Part shown: piece after piece, positions 1 to 5,579 of the stretch
Layout of the letters: each line of letters begins with the position of its first letter
How positions within the stretch are numbered: the stretch's first letter is position 1
Assembly (NCBI GenBank): GCA_016866375.1
Contig: VGMK01000085.1
Location: forward strand, 1 to 8,053
Reading direction: 5' to 3'
Length of the DNA stretch: 8,053 bases
Source: Bacteroidota bacterium
GTDB lineage: Bacteria; Bacteroidota; Bacteroidia; Flavobacteriales_D; Crocinitomicaceae
Notes under the pieces: generated by a model
Databases searched by the model: none
Seen by the model: the letters and a program-made list of their open reading frames with translations, nothing else
Told to the model about the DNA's origin: nothing
Position numbers and translations under genes: made by a program

Positions 1-205
1 GAAATTTAACTGTGATAAAGCCTTTATTCTTAACCTTGGTATGCTCGATAAAAAATGGCACCAAAATTCCCTCTATCTCTATAAAAACAGTATGGAGCTG
101 CTGATAATCACCAGGATTAGATACGTCTAAAAACAAAGAAACTTCACCTTTAAATCCGTGAAGTTTCGCAACTGTTCCCAAAAAGAAACAATCTTTAATA
201 TTCAT
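1..205 (-). CDS. rimM: RimM, 16S rRNA processing / 30S maturation factor (N-terminal part, cut by window edge)
   Basis: The first 68 codons are visible; the 3' remainder lies outside the window. The translation starts MNIKDCFFLGTVAKLHG and shows the RimM N-terminal signature: a Gly-rich strand, then HGFKGEV at residues 16-22. In the family this forms the N-terminal beta-barrel, followed by a C-terminal PRC-barrel that is not seen here. RimM binds free 30S subunits through S19 and assists maturation of the 16S rRNA 3' domain head. The ATG lies one base after the rpsP stop codon, so the two genes are almost certainly co-transcribed and probably translationally coupled. rpsP-rimM is a conserved pair in many bacteria. 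No Shine-Dalgarno sequence is obvious before the start, which fits Bacteroidota habit. Identification is firm despite truncation. Confidence 0.93.
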   Translation of the reverse strand, partial: MNIKDCFFLGTVAKLHGFKGEVSLFLDVSNPGDYQQLHTVFIEIEGILVPFFIEHTKVKNKGFITVKF

Positions 206-206
206 A

Positions 207-1037
207 TTAAGCTTCTGAACTTGGCTCTTCCGTTTGCCCCTCAGCGTCAGTTTCTTCCGAACTTGGTTCCTCGGCTACCTCAGATGCAGATTCAGTGGTT
301 TCCTCCGTCTCTTGATACACATTTGGTGCCTCAGCTATACTAACATCTTCGGATAATTCGGCTGTAGGAGCTTGAGCTTCTTCGACTGACTCGGCTACTA
401 CTTCTTCAGCATTTAATTCCTCTACAACTTCCGCCGATGATTCCGTGCTCTCTTCGAGTGTTGGAGTCTCTGCTACAAGATCGTCGGCAACTAACTCTTC
501 TTGAGCTACTACCTCTGTTATGTCAACTGAACTGTCTTCTGTAATTTCAACCACGATTTCGTCTGTCGCTTCGGCTCGAGGTGCATTTTTTTCAGCAATT
601 GACAATGCTTTGGCTGCATTGGAATCTTGCTCAGCCTTTAGTTTTGCAATTTTCTCCGCTTTCGCATTTTTTGCTAGCCCATCTTTTTTACCTTGGATTT
701 TAGCCTCTTTTTCACTTAACCATTTGGTGAACTTTTCCTCAACTTGGTCCAATGTTAATGCACCTTTTCTAACTCCATTCAATAAATGGTTTTTAAACAG
801 AACACCTTTGTACGACAGTATTGCTCTTGCGGTATCAGACATTTCTGCCCCTTTTTGAACCCATGCAAGAGTATTCTCAAAATTTATATCAATAAACGCC
901 GGATTTGCCGTAGGATTATAAATTCCTAATTTTTCGATGAATTTACCATCTCTTTTTGCTCGACTATCTGCTGCTACCAAATGAAAAAATGGATTACCCT
1001 TTTTTCCGTGTCTTTGTAATCTAATTCTTGTTGCCAT
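207..1037 (-). CDS. rpsP: 30S ribosomal protein S16 with a very long acidic C-terminal tail
   Basis: Residues 1 to about 85 are a canonical S16: MATRIRLQRHGKKGNPFFHL, then DSRAKRDGKFIEKLGIYNP, matching the family that binds 16S rRNA in the 30S body and drives early assembly. Typical S16 is about 80-90 residues; this product has 276. Residues about 97-150 form a Lys/Ala/Glu-rich, probably helical and basic segment, of the kind seen in other Bacteroidota S16 proteins. Residues 155-276 are a low-complexity tail rich in Glu, Ser, Val, Ala and Thr, with about 42 acidic residues and no Lys, Arg or His. The tail is likely disordered and strongly anionic. The ATG at 1037 is supported by homology from residue 2 and by a promoter about 60 bases upstream. 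The gene is followed one base later by rimM. S16 identity is certain; the role of the tail is unknown. Confidence 0.97.
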   Translation of the reverse strand: MATRIRLQRHGKKGNPFFHLVAADSRAKRDGKFIEKLGIYNPTANPAFIDINFENTLAWVQKGAEMSDTARAILSYKGVLFKNHLLNGVRKGALTLDQVEEKFTKWLSEKEAKIQGKKDGLAKNAKAEKIAKLKAEQDSNAAKALSIAEKNAPRAEATDEIVVEITEDSSVDITEVVAQEELVADDLVAETPTLEESTESSAEVVEELNAEEVVAESVEEAQAPTAELSEDVSIAEAPNVYQETEETTESASEVAEEPSSEETDAEGQTEEPSSEA

Positions 1038-1054
1038 ACTTGTTTTTACAATTT

Positions 1055-1069
1055 GAGGTGCGAAACCTC
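1055..1069 (-). other. Small hairpin in the rpsP 5' untranslated leader
   Basis: On the transcribed strand GAGGT - TTCGC - ACCTC forms a 5-bp stem with a 5-base loop, about 17 bases before the rpsP ATG. It lies between the inferred transcription start near 1089 and the start codon. Such a short hairpin could affect mRNA stability or initiation, or be chance. It is not followed by a U-tract, so it is not a terminator, and it does not match any ribosomal-protein leader I can name. Confidence 0.25.
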
Positions 1070-1095
1070 GGTTTATAATTTAATTAATCGGGGTG

Positions 1096-1125
1096 CAAAG
1101 ATACACATCTTTATTTAAATCACAA
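1096..1125 (-). promoter_or_regulatory. Bacteroidota-type sigma-A promoter for rpsP-rimM
   Basis: Reading the minus strand, TTG (1125-1123) is followed by 19 bases and then TATCTTTG (1103-1096). This matches the Bacteroidota consensus of a -33 TTG/TTTG and a -7 TAnnTTTG at about 19 bp spacing. The expected transcription start is near 1089-1091, giving a leader of about 52 bases before the rpsP ATG. The -33 element begins only about five bases past the stop codon of the upstream sugar transferase gene, with no terminator between, so read-through from that gene is also possible. Confidence 0.85.
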
Positions 1126-1130
1126 GAAAT

Positions 1131-2522
1131 CTACTTGCCTTTTGCTTTTAAAACAATTAAAATTGTGTACATCATAATTTTAATATCCAGAGCAAGACTT
1201 CTATTTTTTAAGTAAATTAAATCGTATTTCATTCGTTGGAGCATTTGGTCAACATTTTCCGCATAGCCGTATTTCACTTGTCCCCAAGAAGTTATTCCAG
1301 GACGTACCCTTGTCAGTTGTAGGTATTGTGGCTCACATTTTATAATTTGATCGATATAAAACTGTCTTTCCGGTCTGGGGCCTACTAGCGACATATGACC
1401 AACAAGAACGTTAAAAAATTGTGGAAACTCATCCAACCTCGTTTTACGCATGAACCTTCCTATTTTCGTGATTCGCGGGTCATTCTCAGAAGATAATTGA
1501 GGGCCAAATTTTTCGGCATCTACATACATGGTTCGGAATTTTACTATCTTGAAAACTTTACCCTTTGATCCCACCCTTTCTTGAAGATAAAAGATTGGAC
1601 CAGGACTAGATAATTTCACAGCCAAGGCTGAAAATAAATACGATGGAATAAGTAAGAGTATAGCTGCAGATGAGAATATGAAATCGATTAGTCGTTTTGT
1701 AGCTTGTTGCCAATAAGGCATGGGGTCTGGAAATAACTCAATTAAAGCAACACCAAATATATTTGTCATTTTGATTGACCCAGATAAAATTTCAAATGTA
1801 TCTGGCAATAATTTGATACGTTTTTTTCCGTCATCGATACGCAATAAAATATTTTTTAAACGATCGTGTTCTGTAGCTTCAATGGCAATAATTATTTCCT
1901 CAATATGCGTATTCAACATAACTGATTCAAGATTTTTTTCATGACCAAGATAACTTATGTATGGCTCCAGTAATCTATCCTTTCCATTTACGTTTACAAA
2001 ACCTATGAAGTCATTTACATTTTTCGGATGAGTTGAAATCTCCAAGAATAAATCAAGCGCTTTTTCATTTCCACCAATTATTAATGTTTTAAAGCCAGAA
2101 CCTTTTTTTCTAATGGATGAAATCAACAAGGTAACGATTATCAATCTTGGCACTAAAGTACACAGGTAATGTGTCATGAACACCAATAAAAAAAGTTGAT
2201 AATAGTCGTTGTAGGATCTTACCTTGTCATCTAATATGAGTGTAAAAAAAAGAACAATGGAGCCAAAAACTGATGCGATGGTTGTTAGGTTCAATATTTT
2301 AATGCGAAATAATCTCCTTACCTCGTGATAGGTTCCCTGCATAAAATAAAAAAGTAGCCAAAGAAAAGGCAAAATGATTGCACCGTAGTAGAAATTTTCA
2401 TCGGGGTAGAAACTTTGACCCTCTATTAACTCTTTCCGTAAATAAAAGAAAATACACCAGGAAGAAACCGCTGAAATCAAATCTGCGCTAAACAATGATA
2501 TTTTCCAGTTCCTGGTATGCAT
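1131..2522 (-). CDS. Membrane polyprenyl-phosphate sugar-1-phosphate transferase (exopolysaccharide / glycan initiating enzyme)
   Basis: The 463-residue protein has the architecture of polyisoprenyl-phosphate hexose-1-phosphate transferases (WbaP/WcaJ-like). Four hydrophobic segments (about 8-27, 45-62, 80-97, 107-135) precede a Rossmann-like cytoplasmic domain starting near TLIIGG (146-151). A fifth membrane segment (about 281-302) leads into the C-terminal catalytic bacterial sugar transferase domain. Visible catalytic-domain motifs are KRLIDF (276-281), ERVGSKGKVFKIVKFRTM (315-332), TRLDEFPQ (361-368) with the expected Asp364-Glu365 dyad, GPRPE (381-385) and RVRPGITSWGQV (405-416). The family transfers a sugar-1-phosphate from a UDP-sugar to undecaprenyl phosphate, the first step of capsule, exopolysaccharide or O-glycan assembly at the inner membrane. 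The sugar cannot be told from sequence. The start codon overlaps the stop of the preceding lipoprotein gene (TAATG). All catalytic motifs are intact. Confidence 0.93.
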   Translation of the reverse strand: MHTRNWKISLFSADLISAVSSWCIFFYLRKELIEGQSFYPDENFYYGAIILPFLWLLFYFMQGTYHEVRRLFRIKILNLTTIASVFGSIVLFFTLILDDKVRSYNDYYQLFLLVFMTHYLCTLVPRLIIVTLLISSIRKKGSGFKTLIIGGNEKALDLFLEISTHPKNVNDFIGFVNVNGKDRLLEPYISYLGHEKNLESVMLNTHIEEIIIAIEATEHDRLKNILLRIDDGKKRIKLLPDTFEILSGSIKMTNIFGVALIELFPDPMPYWQQATKRLIDFIFSSAAILLLIPSYLFSALAVKLSSPGPIFYLQERVGSKGKVFKIVKFRTMYVDAEKFGPQLSSENDPRITKIGRFMRKTRLDEFPQFFNVLVGHMSLVGPRPERQFYIDQIIKCEPQYLQLTRVRPGITSWGQVKYGYAENVDQMLQRMKYDLIYLKNRSLALDIKIMMYTILIVLKAKGK

Positions 2523-3400
2523 TAATTGAAATAAACGACTTTGATATTATCCAAACGAATTTCTGTTTCTGTTTCACCTTCATCAAGCCGGGCTTTTAGA
2601 GATTGTAATATATTAGATCCACTCGGCGAATTTCCAATTAATTCTTTAAGATCGATGTATATTTTTTTCCACTTCACAGTTTCCGCTTTTTGTGCATTCA
2701 ACTGGATATGCGGATTATCCGTTATTGAATTCGGAGAAACCCATAAAACCCCAGTCAGTAGGCTATTCGTATTAAAATAATCAATTTCCAAATAGGCATC
2801 GCGATTTTTAGGTATCAACAATTGTTCATTGGTCGATGCGATCCAAGAGGAGTCTGTTGCATTCAGTTTGATTCTCCCATAAAAATTACCATTGAACCAT
2901 TGTAAGTCTTGATTGTCCGCAGGTGTTGTTAAAATTGCTGAGGTATTTTGATCAACATCAATGCTCAAATTCAAGGGATCTTCAAAATCTTCTACCCAAA
3001 AATTTGTAAGGTTATTATACCTGGTAACAGGATTTAACGTTAAGGTTTGATTCGCAGTTAGTGTAGCATTCACCTCAAAAACCTCCATAAAGGGATATAC
3101 TTTTTTTGTGGCTGAAATTCCATTGTTTTTAACGGCAGGATAAATTTTAATGTTTACGTCACCAAATTTTAAAATAGGAATTTTAAAAGGAACCTCAAAT
3201 ACACCAACAATTTCGTCGTCTATATAAACCCATGCCTCGGAAAAATTATGTGTCAATTCTCCTTCATCACCGGACAGCGCAGCATTATTTTGCAATGTCC
3301 ATTGGGTAACTTCTAAATATGCAGGCTCAGGGTTATTTTTCAAACACGAACTCGCCAAAAATAAAACTGAGAGCCCTGTAAAAAATGAAAATCGGAACAT
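2522..3400 (-). CDS. Uncharacterised lipoprotein with a beta-sandwich-like C-terminal region
   Basis: I do not recognise a named family. The N-terminus is a lipoprotein signal peptide, hydrophobic from residues 4-17, with LASSC ending at Cys19; the mature protein would be lipid-anchored in the cell envelope. Residues about 50-110 look like a small beta-rich domain (AWVYIDDEIVGVFEVPFKI, 56-74). Residues about 135-292 resemble a jelly-roll carbohydrate-binding fold: WVEDFEDP (135-142), a DAYLEIDYF strand (201-209), KWKKIYIDLKELI (243-255) and a terminal RLDNIKVVYF (282-291). This fold assignment is by pattern only. The stop codon TAA shares its last base with the ATG of the sugar transferase, so the two are probably translated as a coupled pair. 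The gene begins 39 bases after the dehydrogenase stop with no terminator or clear promoter between. A glycan-related role is inferred from context. Confidence 0.8.
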   Translation of the reverse strand: MFRFSFFTGLSVLFLASSCLKNNPEPAYLEVTQWTLQNNAALSGDEGELTHNFSEAWVYIDDEIVGVFEVPFKIPILKFGDVNIKIYPAVKNNGISATKKVYPFMEVFEVNATLTANQTLTLNPVTRYNNLTNFWVEDFEDPLNLSIDVDQNTSAILTTPADNQDLQWFNGNFYGRIKLNATDSSWIASTNEQLLIPKNRDAYLEIDYFNTNSLLTGVLWVSPNSITDNPHIQLNAQKAETVKWKKIYIDLKELIGNSPSGSNILQSLKARLDEGETETEIRLDNIKVVYFN

Positions 3401-3439
3401 AAAATTTAAACGTAATTGTTTAAGATGTATTGTGTGAAA

Positions 3440-4408
3440 TTAATTCATTAAAGATAAAATTTCCAATGCTACTTCCATCGCATCGTAGCCCGCATGATGG
3501 TTAACAATTGGGGCTTTATTATTGGCAATTGAGTTATGAAATTCCATGAGTTCATGCAAGATCGCGTTAGACTGTAATAACTCGGGTTTCTCTATCCAAA
3601 TTTTTTTCCTTGAGTTGTCTTTGCTAATATCTAAAATGATATCGAAAGGATCGGGTTCACCATGAATATTCTCCATTCTCACGACTTCGAGTTCCTTGTT
3701 TAAAAAATCCACACTGATATAGGCATCTTTTTGAAAAAATCGTGATTTCCGCATATTTTTCAGGGATAGTCGAGAAGACGTGAGATTAGCCACACAGCCA
3801 TTTTCAAATTCGATTCTAGCATTTGCAATGTCATGTGAATCACTGACGATGGATACACCCGAAGCAGATATCTTTTTGACCCTTGATTTAACTACACTCA
3901 AAACTATATCAATATCATGAATCATCAGATCTAAAACAACAGGCACATCTGTCCCTCTCGGATTAAATTGTGCGAGTCGATGTGTCTCAATAAACATTGG
4001 CGAATCAAGGTGATTTTGTGCTGCAAGAAAAGCAGGATTGAATCTTTCTACATGTCCAACCTGAACATGAACACCAGCTTCATCTATTAGCGACACCAAT
4101 CTTTTAGCTTCGTCCATAGTCTCTACCATAGGCTTTTCAACAAAAACCGGTAGCCGACGTTTTATTGCTTCAACAGCTAATTCAAAATGTGAAACGGTTG
4201 GTGTTACTATTATTATTGCTTCACACATTTCTAGAAGTTCTTGATAAGAACCTACTTCAGGAACATTATATAAATTACTGATCTCATGACGAATTGAATT
4301 ATCTTCATCAAAGACTGCTTTAACCTCAAATAAGTGGGATAACTCTAATAGATTTTTGAGGTGAATTTTACCCAAATGCCCCAGACCAACAAGACCAATT
4401 TTGATCAC
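3440..4408 (-). CDS. Gfo/Idh/MocA-family NAD(P)-dependent sugar dehydrogenase
   Basis: From a GTG start the product is 322 residues, normal for the family, and begins MIKIGLVGLGHLGKIH with the Rossmann GxGxxG at residues 8-13. Further family marks are the EKP motif (91-93, with catalytic-type Lys92), GHVERFNPAF (118-127) and DLMIHDID (160-167), which carries the usual Asp and His164 of the active site. These enzymes oxidise or reduce hydroxyls of sugars or nucleotide sugars using NAD(P). The GHVERFNPA/DLMIHDID version is reminiscent of nucleotide-sugar dehydrogenases such as the UDP-GlcNAc 3-dehydrogenase type, but the substrate is not determined. An in-frame ATG at 4450 would add 14 residues (MHLNYLFNFEEKRT) unlike the family; it directly abuts a terminator, so GTG is preferred. 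It heads a likely unit with the lipoprotein and sugar transferase downstream, consistent with nucleotide-sugar supply. Confidence 0.9.
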   Translation of the reverse strand: MIKIGLVGLGHLGKIHLKNLLELSHLFEVKAVFDEDNSIRHEISNLYNVPEVGSYQELLEMCEAIIIVTPTVSHFELAVEAIKRRLPVFVEKPMVETMDEAKRLVSLIDEAGVHVQVGHVERFNPAFLAAQNHLDSPMFIETHRLAQFNPRGTDVPVVLDLMIHDIDIVLSVVKSRVKKISASGVSIVSDSHDIANARIEFENGCVANLTSSRLSLKNMRKSRFFQKDAYISVDFLNKELEVVRMENIHGEPDPFDIILDISKDNSRKKIWIEKPELLQSNAILHELMEFHNSIANNKAPIVNHHAGYDAMEVALEILSLMN

Positions 4409-4422
4409 CGTTCTTTTTTCCT

Positions 4423-4430
4423 CAAAGTTA
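4423..4430 (-). promoter_or_regulatory. Possible -7 element for the dehydrogenase gene
   Basis: The minus strand reads TAACTTTG, an exact match to the Bacteroidota -7 consensus TAnnTTTG. It lies between the upstream terminator and the GTG start, where an own promoter would be needed. No good TTG is found 17-23 bases upstream; that stretch is the terminator U-tract and the ATG at 4450. Transcription from here would start about 8-10 bases before the GTG, leaving an almost leaderless message and excluding the GAGGA at 4423-4419 from acting as a ribosome site. It is therefore only tentative. Confidence 0.3.
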
Positions 4431-4450
4431 AACAAATAGTTTAAGTGCAT

Positions 4451-4477
4451 AAAAAAAGGGAGGCAAACCTCCCTTTT
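4451..4477 (-). terminator. Rho-independent terminator after the small lipoprotein gene
   Basis: The transcribed strand reads AAAAGGGAGG - TTTG - CCTCCC followed by seven T. A GC-rich 6-bp core stem (GGGAGG/CCTCCC) is extended by A:T pairs and closed by a four-base loop. It starts 25 bases after the stop codon at 4503. The U-tract ends exactly one base before an ATG at 4450, so the next gene starts immediately behind the terminator. Confidence 0.9.
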
Positions 4478-4502
4478 GTATTCTAAATACTCTTCCCTAG
4501 AA

Positions 4503-4880
4503 TTACATTTCTGGACCCTCAGGCATTTCTGGACCTTCAGGCATTTCTGGACCTTCAGTTTCTCCACCAGACATATCACCTCCTCCAGAATTATCAGTTT
4601 GCTCAGCAGGTTGGGAATTTTCAGCAGGTTTTTGCCCTCCCTCACATTTCGCGAAATCTTCAGGTTTGAAATCCTTACACTTTCCTTCTAATTCTTTGGC
4701 TTGCTTTTCAAACTCCTCTGCTTTAGATGGATCAGCAGAAGCCTTTGCCATCAATTCATCCAATGACTTAACACAATCACAAGCCGTCATTTTTTTTTCT
4801 CCACCTTCTTCTTTTTTATCTCCACAAGAAGTAAAAACCAAAGTAGCAGATGCTACACAAATAAAAAACACTTTTTTCAT
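4503..4880 (-). CDS. Small four-Cys (TACDC) lipoprotein, function unknown
   Basis: This is a 125-residue protein I cannot assign to a named family. The ATG at 4880 gives a standard lipoprotein signal, MKKVFFICVA onward, ending FTSC with lipid-anchor Cys19. An upstream in-frame ATG at 4937 would put 19 odd residues before it and is rejected. GDKKEEGGEKK follows the Cys; a Lys/Glu run here resembles the lipoprotein export signal that sends Bacteroidota lipoproteins to the cell surface (inference). The mature part has TACDC (32-36), then Cys68 and Cys79 in a GKC...KC arrangement within a Glu/Lys-rich helical region, so two disulfides are possible. The C-terminus is low complexity and ends in nearly three copies of EGPEMP. 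It is a paralog of the gene at 5039, lies 158 bases after it, and is followed by its own terminator. Confidence 0.82.
   Translation of the reverse strand: MKKVFFICVASATLVFTSCGDKKEEGGEKKMTACDCVKSLDELMAKASADPSKAEEFEKQAKELEGKCKDFKPEDFAKCEGGQKPAENSQPAEQTDNSGGGDMSGGETEGPEMPEGPEMPEGPEM
4506..4558 (-). repeat. 18-bp tandem repeat, nearly three copies, in the lipoprotein C-terminus
   Basis: The unit CATTTCTGGACCTTCAGG on the plus strand occurs at 4506-4523 (with one T-to-C change), 4524-4541 and 4542-4558 (last base differs). It encodes the in-frame repeat EGPEMP at the extreme C-terminus. An 18-bp unit keeps the frame, so copy number can change without disrupting the protein. Confidence 0.9.
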
Positions 4881-4953
4881 AAATACAATTTTTAAGTTTA
4901 GCTGTGAAATTATTACTTTTTTTTTACAACATCTCATGTATTAGAAAAATAAT

Positions 4954-5024
4954 ACGAAAACTTTTCAAAATAAAAATCAACTAAGACTAGTGAATTCATT
5001 TTTTATACGTTGAAAAGTTTTTGT
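4954..5024. repeat. Inverted repeat between the two small lipoprotein genes
   Basis: ACGAAAACTTTTCAA (4954-4968) is complementary to TTGAAAAGTTTTTGT (5010-5024), 15 bp with one G:T position, separated by 41 bases. The spacer contains the palindromes ACTAGT (4986-4991) and TGAATTCA (4991-4998). The arms are A/T-rich and no clean U-tract follows on the minus strand, so it is not a classical terminator. It could be a stem in the intergenic transcript, a protein-binding pair, or chance in AT-rich DNA. Confidence 0.4.
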
Positions 5025-5038
5025 TCGAAAGAAAAAGT

Positions 5039-5452
5039 TTAGAAATCTGTCGTATCCATCTCATTTCCATCTTGCCCGCCCATATTCTGGAGCTGTTGAG
5101 TTGTCTCCATCATTTCTTTCATCTCAGGGCACACTTTCATAAATGCTTCCGGTGTAGCGTATTCTTTTTGAATATTTCGCATTAAATCTGCACATTTCCC
5201 TGTACTCATCATTTTATCAATGTTAAGTTTAAATTCCTCTCCGACTTGTGGATTTTTCTGAATTTCTTGAACACTCATTTTAAGAAATTGATTCAATTCA
5301 TTATTCATATTTTTAATACAGTCACAAGCAGTTTGAGGTTCCGCATTTTGTCCTTTCCCTGATGCTTCAGGAGTGCTCTTAGCGGATTCAGAACTTTTCT
5401 CATCCCCTCCCCCACATGAAGCTAAAATCAATCCAAGAGATGCTAAACACAA
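5039..5452 (-). CDS. Small four-Cys (TACDC) lipoprotein, function unknown, with a frame break in its signal peptide
   Basis: This is a paralog of the lipoprotein at 4503. The open frame runs from a TTG at 5452 and gives 137 residues: a hydrophobic core, a clean lipobox LASC (Cys13), Gly/Asp/Lys/Ser after it, then TACDC (41-45), GKC (85-87) and a final Cys108, followed by a Met/Glu/Gln-rich tail. As read, it lacks the basic n-region of a signal peptide. That n-region is present just upstream as ATGAAAAAAGTGTTTTTT (5468-5451), identical to the first 18 bases of the paralog, but in another frame. Removing one base from the A run, or adding two to the T run, restores MKKCFLCLAS or MKKVFFLCLAS. 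The native start is therefore probably 5468, and this is either a sequence error or a real disruption. The gene follows the rplT terminator, and no consensus promoter is visible in the gap. Function unknown. Confidence 0.75.
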   Translation of the reverse strand: MCLASLGLILASCGGGDEKSSESAKSTPEASGKGQNAEPQTACDCIKNMNNELNQFLKMSVQEIQKNPQVGEEFKLNIDKMMSTGKCADLMRNIQKEYATPEAFMKVCPEMKEMMETTQQLQNMGGQDGNEMDTTDF

Positions 5453-5529
5453 AAAACACTTTTTTCATAAAATTTATTTTTTGGTTATACTGGGCTAAGT
5501 TGAATAAAATTTACAACCCGGCCAATTCC

Positions 5530-5558
5530 AAAAAAAAAACGACCCTAAGGTCGTTTTT
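5530..5558 (-). terminator. Rho-independent terminator of the thrS-infC-rpmI-rplT operon
   Basis: The transcribed strand reads AAAAACGACC - TTAG - GGTCGT followed by about ten T. The stem is 10 bp including outer A:T pairs, with a four-base loop. It starts 21 bases after the rplT stop codon. The reverse strand also has a short T run, so it could work weakly in both directions, but no plus-strand gene needs it. Confidence 0.92.
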
Positions 5559-5579
5559 CGCTGATACTTTTATGAGAAT

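Noticed and set aside
158..858. Plus-strand open frames opposite rimM/rpsP
   Set aside because: They are mirror frames of well-identified minus-strand ribosomal genes. Their compositions follow the acidic S16 tail and show no family signal.
4409..4645. N-terminal extension of the dehydrogenase frame up to 4645, overlapping the small lipoprotein gene on the same strand
   Set aside because: The extension translates the lipoprotein's repeat DNA in another frame (VQKCLKVQKCLR-like) and crosses a strong terminator. Family homology begins at the GTG at 4408.
4881..4937. Upstream ATG at 4937 for the lipoprotein at 4503
   Set aside because: It would place 19 residues (MRCCKKKVII...) before a complete lipoprotein signal peptide beginning MKKVFF; signal peptides are N-terminal.
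5469..5529. Promoter for the first-transcribed small lipoprotein
   Set aside because: TTG (5516-5514) and TATAAC (5489-5484) are 24 bases apart and there is no TAnnTTTG, so it is too weak to annotate.
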